Part shown: positions 1 to 10,488 of the stretch, piece by piece
How the letters are laid out: every line of letters begins with the position of its first letter
Position numbering within the stretch: the first letter of the stretch is position 1
Assembly: GCA_963573315.1 (NCBI GenBank)
Contig: OY752146.1
Location: forward strand, 1,984,001-2,048,000
Reading direction: 5' to 3'
Origin: Entomortierella parvispora
Lineage: Eukaryota > Mortierellomycota > Mortierellomycetes > Mortierellales > Mortierellaceae
Length of the DNA stretch: 64,000 nucleotides
Notes under the pieces: generated by a model
What the model saw: only the letters and a program-made list of their open reading frames with translations
Database searches by the model: none
Told to the model about the DNA's origin: nothing
Position numbers and translations under genes: made by a program

Positions 1-337
1 TTCCCATATACCCTGCACCCCTTTCTTTCTCGCCTCCCTCCTCCACACTCAATTGCTTCTCGCTCGCCTCTTCCCTCTCGCCTGGTCAGTCTCTTACACT
101 CCCTCCTCACACACACAGCCAGCGCAAGCAACTCCGTCTGTGCTCTCCATTGGGGTCTGACAGGACAAACTCGCACCCTTCCCATCCTTGCAGTCGACAG
201 GTTCGGCCACTCTTCTTTATCCACCAGTGCTGGGAGCGACTTCTTATCCCCCATCACCCCTAAGCTCATCCATCGGCGGCCTTTCAGAACCCTTCCACCA
301 AAAACTGGCACCCTCAGCTTCCAATGAGACTGCCGCT
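1..337 (+). other. 5' leader / promoter-proximal region of the RasGEF gene
   Basis: Strongly pyrimidine-rich (CT-rich) on the plus strand, typical of leaders and promoters in this window. No ATG is visible before position 324. From about 191 the frame of the downstream gene is open without an ATG and the residues look protein-like, after a possible splice acceptor (ttgcag ending at 193). The true N-terminus may therefore lie in an exon outside the window. I took the first in-frame ATG (338) as the conservative start. Confidence 0.5.
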
Positions 338-341
338 ATGA
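324..341 (+). promoter_or_regulatory. five-codon uORF overlapping the RasGEF start codon (ATGA)
   Basis: The first ATG of the visible leader (324-326) opens a five-codon reading frame that stops with TGA at 339-341. This stop overlaps the main ATG (338-340) in the arrangement ATGA. Seen directly in the sequence. That layout is classically associated with termination-coupled reinitiation. If the mRNA starts upstream in another exon, the uORF may not exist in the mature message. Confidence 0.4.
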
Positions 342-3300
342 ACGGTGGCAGCAGTGGCAATCCCAACAACAACGCTCCTGCCCATGTTGATTTCATTGTC
401 CGAGCCTTGCACGACTACCAACCTGCAAATGATTATCAGGCTGATAGTGTGGGGCATCTGGCATTTGAGCAATTTCAATACATCAAAGTGCGCCATTGTG
501 AGGAGTCGGGATGGTGGTTGGGCGAAAGTGAGAACGGGCGAGGGTGGTTCCCAAGCAACAGAGTCGAACGAGTCGAACCGGTGTATGAAGAACAGGAAGC
601 AGATGTAAGTTTATTTTTGAATATCGATGATCATTTCTGTCTTTTCCTCGTCCCTTTTCTTCTCTTTCATTTTCCTTCCTCTCTTGGCTTCTTCCCCCTT
701 AGCTGCCTAACCCTGTCCCTTTCTTTCTCCCGGCAATTGCCCTGGCAAAAAGAAAAAAGAAAAGCCTCGGACCATTTTTTATTTTCCATGCTCACTCCCC
801 CCTTCCCTTCTTCCTTTCTCCTTCCCCCTTCCTGCAACCTTTGCTAACTTTTTTTTTTTTTTTTTTTTTTTTTTGAATTGTCGCATGAACGGGGGTTGTT
901 GTTGAAACGTTCTCTCTTTCTCACTCTGTTCTTCGTGCGACCATAGTGCCAGTCGCGTCCCACGTCTGTAAATAAAATCGATTGTCAAAGGACTGAGTTT
1001 TTTGCATTACAAACCGCCTTTTTTTTATGCCTTAACCACATTGAACACAAGAAAAAAAAACTGACGAAACTTTCTTTTTTCTCTTCACTTTTCCTTTCTA
1101 GATCACTTCAGAGGATTATGACCAGATTCGCTCAGGACTCGATGGCGTGGAGACTCAATTCCTGGGCGAACCAGTGCTCACGGCGACTGAGCAACAACAA
1201 CAAGACCTGGAGCTACAGGAGCAGCAACAGCGGCAGCAACAACAACATCAGGAACATCAGCATCAACAGCAGCAACAACAGCAGCAACAACAGCAACAGC
1301 GTGTTTCGGAAGAAATGGAATGGACTGCGGCTGATGCAGGAGGCAGCAATACGAGGCGGAACAGAGGTGGACAATTAGCCTTTCCCCCGACTCATCTCGC
1401 CACCTCAACCACATCTGGATCAAGGGTCGGATCCAGGGCGTCAGGGCCTGTGAGCACCTCAACAACCGCAATAACAGCTGCAAAAAGAAATGGCAGCGGC
1501 AACGCCCATGGAGACTCCGAGTCTAGTTCCACGGAAATGGAGAACGATACCTTTTATCAAATGTCCACGTCCTCCACCGGCAGTCTGAACAACATTGATA
1601 TTTCATGTGTCTATTCTGATTTCGTCTCGGAAGTGGCGCTCCACGTTCGGGAATTACGGGATTCAATTGCTGCTGGAGAGATTCAGAGGTATCAGCCCAT
1701 TGTCGCCAATATGTTCTCCTGTGTGAAGTCGCTCCTCGGCTTCACGGATACAATCGGCCGAGATAGCAAGGTCCTGAAGACTTATCCCGAATTGGCTCGG
1801 TCCCGTCAGACAATGCTGAGGGCCTTGGGAAACTTGTATGCGAAATGTCGAGTGGCAAACGGATCTCAGAGCCCAACCACAACACGGCAACGACAATTGG
1901 CGGTCGAGAAATTGGTCCTCTTGGGAAATAGGGTGTTGAGGGGTATTTCAGATTTCACTTCCTGTGCCACAGAAATTGGATTGAGAATCATGGCTGAGGC
2001 AGCGTTGGGGGGAAGCATGGCAGGATCCCCTGGACTAGGAGGCGTTGGAGGGCCTATGGATATGGCGTTTATTGCCTCCAACGATCCGGAATTTGCTCTC
2101 TACGGACGGCCTAGGAGGCGCGTCTCGAGAGCCAACTCTGCCAAAGGATTCAAATCGTTCAACGCTGTTCGACAATGGAGATCAGAGCATCTTCAAAAGC
2201 ACGCAACGGCCAAGAAGGCCGTCGAGCTCTTGCTGGCTGAATACATGGAATGTCTTAACGGCGGCACAAACCATTCGGATCTGGGATCTATCTTGAGAAC
2301 AACTCTGCAATGTGGACAAGCAGTAGAGATGTTGTTGGCGAGTGCAGAGGAGATGCGAGTTAGGACTAATATCAAGGAAGAGGAAGAAGTCGTGGCTCAA
2401 AAGTTTCAGCTCTCGCTGTCGTTGACAGAGGTTTTTGAGTATATTCAAACACTGGAGACGGACGAAGAGAGTATGCTCCGACCTTTTGAGGAGATTCTCA
2501 ATCGACTGATGACCCTGGCATCTGTCCTGTTAAGACATTTGACGGATCTGGAGCCCAATTCCAAGATTCGACAACAACAACAACAACAACAACAAGAACA
2601 GAAGCAGCAGGGTCAGGACTCTTCACGTAAGAAACGGATATCATTTGCTCTGGATAGACTTTTACCAGAAGAAATGTCTCCACCGCCGACAGTACTGAAA
2701 GCTAGGACCCTAGCCATGACATCAACAAGGGCAGACCCTCTCAGCAACAACAATACCATAATCGACGCAATAGCGATCGCTCCTGATGCCGTCGTCCCGA
2801 CCATGTCGGCATCCTCTTCCGTCGCTTCATTAGCCCCTCAGGAAGTACCGACGGCAGAAATCGCTGCAGGATTCGATTCACTGTACGAGGAGCCTCGCTC
2901 AATGAGAATTGGCGCGTCATCAAGGAACACCGCCCCAGCTGTCGCACGTCAGGACCCACCGCCCCAGGAGGAAGAGGACTCTTTCCCTGTCAATCGGAAA
3001 TTCGCCTCTCTCAACTCGCTAAGTGATAGCTATCGGAGGCAGGTCATGGGACAGAGCTATTCTTTGGAGGTGGCTGATCAGCAAGTGCTCGGCCAGGACG
3101 CCAAATATGGAGAGGCCCATGACCTCGAAAAGAACCTACAGGAACAGTATCGTATCGGCCATGACTCTGCAGTGGTCATCTCCAGCGGAGGAATTTCACC
3201 TCACGGAGAGTTGACAAACAGTTTTACGAAAGAGTCGGTCCAAGGACTTGCAGTCTTGGAGGAGGTCAATGAGACCGGTACCAGTGCTGCTGTTGATGGG

Positions 3301-6300
3301 GTGGTAGAGGTGAAGGCAGTGGAGCAGACCGGAGAGCGGGACAGGACCTTGCTGGAACTCGATGGAGCTATCAAGGCAGCAGAGCGACAGATCACAGAAT
3401 CCTTCTTTGCAGTATCTCCAATTTCTTTTGAGCCGTTGTCGTCCCTCGACAAGACGACCACTACTTCAAAAGTCACCGCCGAGGCAGTACCACCAAAGCC
3501 CAACGCACGGACGAGTGACCCATCGTCGACAGAAACGGTGATGACGACTGTGGGTACATCACGTGCAGATAGAGTCCCAAGACCGGGGGCTCTGAACCGA
3601 CCATCCGTCACAACGAATCGAGGAAACACTTCGGAGGCAGCACCAATGGGACTGGGTGTGAGCGTTCCCGCCTCAGTTCGAGCCAGAGCCGCAACGGCGG
3701 CGGCCAGTCAGCGGTCTGGATCGATCCCAAGACCCTCAGGGGTCGGTCGATCGCGTAGCCCTGCTCTACCCTCTCCTCGGCTAGAGTCTTCGCGAAGAAT
3801 GGGAAAGTCCTCAGGCCTCTCGCCTCAACTTCCGTCTAGCCCCCGCATGGCAAGCACTGATACCAAGGTTCATCCCTTCAAGTCGACAGTCAACGGTAAT
3901 GGTGGCGGTCCTCTGGATGGCAGGAACAATAACAATACCATGAACCTCAGTCCAGCTGATATTCCCAGTTCCAGGCGGGGGTCTGAAAACTCAATCCGAT
4001 GTGAGAGCTTAGGCAGACTACCACGCAGGTCGAGCGAGAGTGCTTCTCATCACTTGAACGAACCTCCTACTTTGGCCTCAGTGCGTCCTCTCAACCTGTC
4101 GCTTCAGCGAGAGCAAGGAGGGGGGGTCGCTGCATCTTTGACAGCTCAGCGGCGACTTTCAAAATCCAACAATATTGCCAACGCCCTACGGTCAGAGCTC
4201 TTTGCTTCAGACGATGAGATTTTTGCAGGACTGACGACCCCAACAACTCCTAATATCCGGAATTTCTTGGAGATTGGTGGCACTCTCAGCACCGGCACCA
4301 CAAATACTCGAAAGCCTGTTCGAAATCAAAGACGAGAGAGCATTCTCTCTACTCTGAGTGTCGCAACAGATTTTGTTCAGCCTTCATCAGCCAGGCGACC
4401 CTTGTCTCCAGCCAACAGGAACAGGGGACCATATCATCAGGAATCCAGGCGCTCCATCTCTCTGGAAAGCTCTGGTCAACTCCTTCAACCCATCAAAGGA
4501 GGTCCTACGCCTTATCGTCCTCGACCGAACCGCGTGGGCCAGTCACAGTCGTCACCCATTGTCACTACCACTAGCGCTAAAGGACGAATCAGTGGCGAAT
4601 TCAAACGGTCGCAACAGGATTCAGAGGTCAACAGTACGTCTTGGTTCCTCGATAACGAATACGAGCCGGACGAAATCATGTTTCACGAAAATGGCAATTT
4701 GATGGCGGCCACTTTTGATGTCTACATCGAGATCTTGACCTCACATAAGGTCGCGCCCGAAACCGCGTTTGTGAACACATTCTTTACCACGTTTCGGCTG
4801 TTTACAACTCCAACAGAATGTGTGGCCCATCTTGTCCGTCGATTTGTCCAAAGGCCTCCGAAAGGATTGACAGAACATGAGCGTCTGATCTGGGACCAAC
4901 AGAAAAAGGACCGTGTTCAAAAGAGGTAAGATAATCGTGCCATTTTTTTTTCTTTCTTCCCCCCGGTTGACAAACGTTTATTAACGCAGATCTCACTTTC
5001 ATTTGTCAAATCAGAGTTCATACGGCACTCAAGACTTGGGTGGATCGATTCTGGGTGCCTGAGAAGGATCGGGAAGCCCTCAAGCCGATCAAGGACTTTG
5101 TGGCTCAGGAGATGATGGAGTCGCTTCCAGGACCAGCAGGTCGCCTCTTGGATACTCTAAATCAGATGGAAAACAGGAGAAACTCAATCAATGGCGGTAT
5201 AGGCATGAGCACTTTCATGAAGGCACAGCAACAGCAACAGATGACCATGCACATGGCCCGTTCTCGAGAACGGCTTGACCAGGATCTTGGACTCCATAGC
5301 AACATTTCTGGCACAGTGTCTAAAAACAACGGAAGCAGCGGTAGCATCCACAGTACAGTCAGCAGCAACAGCACAGCCAACAATAGCAACAGCAGTATCA
5401 ATAGTTATCGGCCCTTCACGGCGACCACCAAAGACAAACCTTCTAATGGAGATGACACAACAAGAAAGCCGGGCGTTGGAGGATTGACTGGACACGAGAG
5501 CATCTATGGCCGGATAAGCTCTGGACCGCCTGCACCCCAGGTGAACAAGGCGCTGTTGAATGCACTTTCAAACGAAGCAACAATGTGTAAAGTACCCGTG
5601 ACAGAAATCAGACCGATCGAATTGGCAAGACAATTGACGTTCATGGTCGGAAAGTTGTACAATGAGATCCCTTACTTGGAATTACTTGTCAAAGAACGAC
5701 CCAATTGCTCGAAGATGATTCAACTGTCCAATAAGGTAAAAGAACAAAAAGAGGGGTGGTTGAGTGGATGTCGATAAAAGAGTGAAGAAAGTTAACAAGT
5801 TTTCTTGGGATAGATCACAATTTGGGTGACAGATACAATTGTAGACGAGCCTGATCTCAAGAGGCGAATTGGATGTGTCAAGCACTGGATCGAAGTTGGG
5901 GAAGAATGTTTAAAGCTCAACAACTATGACACACTCATGGCCATCACCAGTGCGATCGAATCAACCTCCGTCAAACGTCTTTACAACACCTGGGAGGTAA
6001 GTTTTACAGACCTTTAAAAACGTTGCAAAACCACAGCTTGTTTTGCTGAACACAAAAAACCTCATTGTGACATGTAGGGTATCAGCAAGGCGTACTTTGA
6101 GCGGTCATTGCAGTTGAAACGGGTGGTCTCAAGCGATGTCAACTTCAGTGTATACAGGGCGAAACTCAAGACTGTTCAAGCTCCTTGTATCCCCTTTCTT
6201 GGTAAGTTTGTAAAAGAACAAAGACAAACACTTGAAAGAACCATAATTGATTTTGTCATCGGTTTCATGTCTAACAAATGAACAAACAGGTCTCTTCCTC

Positions 6301-6813
6301 ACAGTCATCTCCTACGTCGAAGACGGAAACTCGTTTTACAAAGACCCTCCACAGTCGACACAGCAGCCAAACCGATCATCTGGCACCTCGTCCAACACCT
6401 CAACCTCTCAGGAGGCACCTCCTAATACGCCCATGCCTGCCCACGCGTCGCCGACGCGCAAACTCCTTCGGTATGGTCGATTCTATCAATTGGCCAGAAC
6501 TGTCCAAGAACTTCGTGATTTCCAAGGCGAATACGAACTCGAGGAGGTCCCCCGCATTCGGGACTACATCATGAAATGTACAGAGGATCAGGATCAAGAT
6601 CGGAGCTATAGAAAGAGTCTGGCCATTGAGCCACGTCGGCCAGCTCCGACTACCGCCCCTGCAGGCAGTGGGGGCGCTGCTGGACAACGAACAAGCGGCG
6701 GAAGCAGCAAAGGTCTGTTCCATAGCGGAACCTCCAACTCGGACGATCATACTCCTACAAAGTTGAAGAAGCTGTCCTTTTTCCGAAAGAGTACTAGAAA
6801 CGAACGTACTTGA
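338..6813 (+). CDS. SH3 domain-containing Ras guanine nucleotide exchange factor (Cdc25 type)
   Basis: Predicted activator of Ras that exchanges GDP for GTP, upstream of adenylyl cyclase and MAPK signalling in fungi. Six exons, all phase-consistent: 338-604, 1102-4925, 5015-5735, 5814-5996, 6078-6201, 6290-6813; about 1,880 residues. The SH3 domain is at about residues 18-73 (ALHDY start, GWWLGE, GWFPSNRVE). A polyQ tract follows at about 120-157, then a long Ser-rich disordered region. The RasGEF_N (LTE) domain is at about 1283-1420. A low-complexity insert precedes the CDC25 catalytic domain (about 1560-1805), which contains IELARQLT, RPNCSKMIQLSN and PCIPFLGLFLT. A Ser/Thr-rich insert of about 45 residues sits inside the catalytic domain just after SYVEDGN. 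SH3 at the N-terminus and RasGEF at the C-terminus match yeast Cdc25p. Intron 1 (497 nt) carries a long T tract. The N-terminus is uncertain (see leader). Confidence 0.9.
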
Positions 6814-6911
6814 ACTCGGTCCTATTTCCACTATAATTACTACTATCCTTGCATGTAAAAAACTTAAAAAGCAAATGCATCATGTTGAGCTGTTATTAGT
6901 GCTAAAGGGAT

Positions 6912-8573
6912 CTATAAGGGATCTACAGAGTCAGTTTCAATCTTATTAGTCACTGGAGCCAAAGCTGGACCAGCAGTTGCATTGGGGCCAGAAGCGGATC
7001 TGGCAGCTGCTACGGCGTTTAATCCTCCGGAACTGTGGTTCAGAGCGACAAAACAGCTGATGCTGTGGTTGTTGCATTTCTTGCCCATCATCTGATTTTG
7101 ACACACATGAGAGTAGTCCTGGTAGTCACCCGTACGAGCCTCATTGCGCTTGGGGGCCGAAATCAAATGGGGCACGTCACTACCAGCAACGATATCAGGG
7201 TTGTTCTCCATGGACTCTGTTGTGATATCAACCTCGCTTGTGAAGGGTGCAGGAGGACGGTAGCTGACTTCACTCATGATCGAGGCTGTATCGTCGTCTC
7301 TGGGAGGCATGGCAGCAGCCGCAGCAGCCGCGGCTTCTGCGTCTTCTTCAACACGGCGACGGAGTCTTCTCCTGTTGATCCTTCGTCGGTATGCAATTAC
7401 ACCGTACGCTAGTCCAACGAGCACGGTCAATGGAATCAACGTGTAGGCGATCACTTTGGGTCCGAAAGACTTATCGTCCGTTGGGGCTGTCGAGGATGGT
7501 AACGAAGGTGGTGCAAGGTCACTGTTGACCTGACCAGCGCCAGCTGGATTCAAAGGAACCATACTGGAGCCTGCGTTGGAAAAGAATGGAGTCCCAGGGA
7601 TTGTGTTTGCATCGGCTGATGGCGCAAGTGCGTCCTTTGCTTTACCGCTGTTGTTTGGCTGACCGTTGCCGCTAGTCGGGTCAGTAGGATGTGATGTTTG
7701 AGTATCCTCTCCATGATTGGGAACTCTACTGTCAGAACCTGACTTGTCACCTCCGCGGGGGCTCTTATCCTCATCTGCCTGGCTATCTCCAGTCTCGCCA
7801 CTTCCCTCATCTGCCTGGCTGTCTCCAGTCTTGCCACTTCCCTCAGAACCTCCGCGAGGGCTTTTACCCTCATCTGCCTGGCTGTCTCCAGTCTTGCCAC
7901 CTCCTCCAGAAACTCCCTTGGCTGGATCGTCGGTGCTGGTGCTACCGCCTTTTCCGCTGTCCTTATCACCGTGAGGCGTGGAAGTCCCGGCATTGTCATC
8001 AGAGTTACCGACATGTTTGTTATCACTGCTAGAATCACCCTGGTCTTTCTTGTTTCCACTGTCCTTGGATTTGTCCTTATCGCCCTTCTGCTCAGAGCTC
8101 TCACTTCCATGCTGCTCAGATCCGCTGTGCTTCTTGTCGCTATCCTCACCATCAGAGTGCTTGCTGTCCTTCTCATCGTCTTTGTTGTCCTTCTCATCGT
8201 CTTTGTTGTCCTTCTCATCGTCTTTGTTGTCCTTCTCATCGTCTTTGTTGTCCTTCTCATCGTCTTTGTTGTCCTTCTCATCGTCTTTGTTGTCCTTCTC
8301 ATCGTCTTTGTTGTCCTTCTCATCGTCTTTGCTGTTCTTTTCATCATCTTTGCTGTCGTTCTTGTCGTCATCCGACTTGCGGTTGCCATGACCTCCGCTA
8401 GAGTGATGGTGACTAGACTTTGAGTGATGTCTATTGTGTTTGGCTTGCCAGGCTGGGCCATGGCGCTTGTGAAGTACTGGAGAGCGAGGGAACTGACCGA
8501 TGGCTCTCTTGACCGCACCATCGGTCCCCGGCACAGCGAGCACCTCAGAGTTGATGAGGGGCAGCGAAGGCAT
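6912..8573 (-). CDS. single-pass membrane protein with Lys/Asp/Glu heptapeptide repeats
   Basis: Intronless 553-residue ORF, tail-to-tail with the RasGEF gene (99 bp between stops). I do not recognise a family. The N-terminal part is His/Ser-rich. It is followed by about nine near-identical copies of a heptapeptide (KDDEKDN and variants), then Ser/Gly/Asp-rich repeats containing GKTGDSQADEG. One hydrophobic segment (AYTLIPLTVLVGLAYGVIAY) is followed at once by an Arg-rich stop-transfer stretch and a polyalanine run. A cytosolic tail of about 130 residues ends the protein. The topology suggests a type I protein with a long, highly charged extracellular or luminal stalk. No convincing signal peptide follows the ATG, so a 5' exon may be missing: an acceptor-like tttcacag precedes the leader. 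Function unknown. Confidence 0.75.
   Translation of the reverse strand: MPSLPLINSEVLAVPGTDGAVKRAIGQFPRSPVLHKRHGPAWQAKHNRHHSKSSHHHSSGGHGNRKSDDDKNDSKDDEKNSKDDEKDNKDDEKDNKDDEKDNKDDEKDNKDDEKDNKDDEKDNKDDEKDNKDDEKDSKHSDGEDSDKKHSGSEQHGSESSEQKGDKDKSKDSGNKKDQGDSSSDNKHVGNSDDNAGTSTPHGDKDSGKGGSTSTDDPAKGVSGGGGKTGDSQADEGKSPRGGSEGSGKTGDSQADEGSGETGDSQADEDKSPRGGDKSGSDSRVPNHGEDTQTSHPTDPTSGNGQPNNSGKAKDALAPSADANTIPGTPFFSNAGSSMVPLNPAGAGQVNSDLAPPSLPSSTAPTDDKSFGPKVIAYTLIPLTVLVGLAYGVIAYRRRINRRRLRRRVEEDAEAAAAAAAAMPPRDDDTASIMSEVSYRPPAPFTSEVDITTESMENNPDIVAGSDVPHLISAPKRNEARTGDYQDYSHVCQNQMMGKKCNNHSISCFVALNHSSGGLNAVAAARSASGPNATAGPALAPVTNKIETDSVDPL
8166..8340 (-). repeat. 21-bp coding tandem repeat (heptapeptide KDDEKDN)
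   Basis: About eight to nine head-to-tail 21-bp units inside the membrane-protein ORF, nearly identical at DNA level. The unit length keeps frame, so copy number can change without breaking the protein. It has no spacers and is not a CRISPR array. Confidence 0.9.
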
Positions 8574-9036
8574 TGTGAAAGAGAAAGAGAGTGGAAAATA
8601 TGGGGACTAGGGATGTGCTCGTTCGTCTGTGAAAAAAAAAAAAAAAAAAAAACTATGAGGCAAAGAGCGGAGTAAAAGAGGAAAAAAGAACAAGACCCCA
8701 GCAAGGACGCCGGATGCATCACTTCATGGACGCGTCGTGCAGGCGGGTTGCTGCTGGTCTGTCCTAAAAAGAGGCGGCTCTGACGGTTTTGTTGGGTTGC
8801 GGATGGGGCGAAAAAAGGGATCTGACTAACCAGCCTATCCATGCACAAAGAAGGACAGGTCGACTGAATTGAAATCGCGTGTTGCACGGTAAGAGAGCAC
8901 AATTGGGCCGCACGTTGGCCTGCTTTTGAGGAGCAGATGGACCGTTGGAGAGGAAACAGGACAAAATTGCGGCGCGCTAATTCCTTTTCATTCCATCTTC
9001 CGCCTTCCCATCAACCCTAGGCTTTATCGTTTTGCC
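8574..9036. other. divergent promoter region
   Basis: 463 bp between the divergently transcribed membrane-protein gene (minus) and the alpha/beta hydrolase gene (plus). It contains a run of about 19 A at 8633-8651, which reads as T on the minus-gene coding strand about 60-80 nt before its ATG. An ACGCGT hexamer occurs near 8730. No further gene seen. Confidence 0.6.
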
Positions 9037-9960
9037 ATGTCCAGCCCCATAAAGACCGTTGACAGCGACATCGTCTACGCTCCCGTCTCCAACTGGGAGA
9101 AACATACCCTCGACATCTACTACCCCTCTCGCCACTATGATGATGAAATCTCTGGCCATTGGGCTCGCTCGCTAATCGTTTTTGTGCATGGCGGTGCTTG
9201 GCGCACTGGCGACAAAAGTGGCTTTATCCAGCTGGCCAAGGACCTGGCGGAGTCTACGGGTGACGTCGTTGCAGTCGTCAATTACACACTTTCTATTGCA
9301 ACCATCAAGGACGACCCCACCTCGGTCCCCGCGAAAGCACAGCATCCAAAACACGTGAATGATGTAGCGGCTGCGCTTGCCTTCCTGTACACACGCGGTC
9401 TTGACAGGGGCGACTACAACCCCGAAAGCATGTTCCTTGTAGGACATTCAGCTGGAGGACAGATTACCGGTCTGTTGGCCCTGCGACCGGACACATACTT
9501 GGAGCCGGCCGAGTTTGCCGCAAAATTGCCCCGAGGAACCCTCCATGGATCGATCAAGGGTGTAATTGGCGTAGAGGGCATCTACGATGTAGCCAAGCTT
9601 TTGAAGACGTGGCCTTCCTACCGTGATTTCGTAATCCAGGGCTTTGGGCAGGACCCCGAGGCCCTTATCAAGGGATCGCCTCAGGGTCAACAGGTCCCGA
9701 GCAGCGAGGATGAGGCGCCGTTTGCGCTGCCTTTCTACGCTGTGATCCATTCAAACCAAGACGAGCTTGTGGACCCAGCACAAGCGAACGACTATGTGGC
9801 TCATTTGCAGGCCGTTGCCGGTATAGATAAGAAGGACCGAGTTACGGTCGAGTTTGGCGACTGGGGCTCGCACGACGACATGCTGCAGACGGCCCAGTTC
9901 ACACGCACGGTGACCACGTTCCTGGACGGATGGAAGAAGAACTTTAAGAGCGAAAAATAA
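9037..9960 (+). CDS. alpha/beta hydrolase, kynurenine formamidase-like
   Basis: Single-exon, 307 residues from the first in-frame ATG (9037); the frame is open further upstream but only with non-ATG codons. The HGGAW oxyanion-hole motif is at about residues 53-57 and the nucleophile elbow is GHSAGG. A plausible acid (Asp in NQDELVD) and catalytic His (SHDDM) follow near the C-terminus. The HGG-GHSAGG pairing is that of hormone-sensitive-lipase-type esterases. This family includes kynurenine formamidase (Bna7), which hydrolyses N-formylkynurenine in the tryptophan-to-NAD pathway. No signal peptide is seen, so it is probably cytosolic. The formamidase assignment is an inference; a general carboxylesterase is the alternative. 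Confidence 0.85.
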   Translation: MSSPIKTVDSDIVYAPVSNWEKHTLDIYYPSRHYDDEISGHWARSLIVFVHGGAWRTGDKSGFIQLAKDLAESTGDVVAVVNYTLSIATIKDDPTSVPAKAQHPKHVNDVAAALAFLYTRGLDRGDYNPESMFLVGHSAGGQITGLLALRPDTYLEPAEFAAKLPRGTLHGSIKGVIGVEGIYDVAKLLKTWPSYRDFVIQGFGQDPEALIKGSPQGQQVPSSEDEAPFALPFYAVIHSNQDELVDPAQANDYVAHLQAVAGIDKKDRVTVEFGDWGSHDDMLQTAQFTRTVTTFLDGWKKNFKSEK

Positions 9961-10488
9961 ATCACGTGGACTCTCCATCGTTATTTCCATACATTATTGG
10001 GAGGAATTAACGCTGTTATTTTTTTTTTTTTTTTTTTGTTCACACATCACTTGCACACAGTGCTGCCCCGCGCAGAGTCGCCTGCTTGACTGTGCATCAA
10101 AGCGAGCGTCATCGCATGTGCCAAAAAGAGTTCGATCCTCCATTCTCTTCCTTCTCTCCCCCCTCCTTCCTTCTCCCTCTCCCCTCCCCCTCCTTTCCCT
10201 TCCTCAATCGCACCCCACCCCATCGGGTAGAATTCATCGTAAGACCTCCTCGCCTTCCTACCACCCACTACCCCTCGTCCTGCCATCTTAACCCTTGATC
10301 ATCCAGCCCTTTCATTCCCTCCCTTCATTCCCTCCCCTGCTAATCCTCCCCCCCTCCTTTCAGACATTATTCTCGTTGACTGCGAGCGCTTTGTCTTCCC
10401 CCCTCCTCTTTCTTTCTCTTTCGATTACAAACACGCAGCTGATCGTCCATTCTTCCTCCTATTCATCCGCCTTTCTCTCAATAGCATC
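9961..10488 (+). other. promoter and pyrimidine-rich leader of eRF1
   Basis: A T tract at 10020-10037 is followed by about 300 bp of CT-rich sequence leading to the eRF1 ATG. This leader type is common for highly expressed translation genes. No other gene supported. Confidence 0.6.

Noticed and set aside
8166-8340. CRISPR-like array
   Set aside because: Direct 21-bp repeats without spacers, in frame within a coding sequence, in a eukaryote.
7550-8902. 450-codon minus-strand ORF overlapping the membrane-protein gene
   Set aside because: It is an alternative frame of the 21-bp repeat (which stays open in every frame) and has no start context or domain. The other frame has a TM segment and balanced composition.
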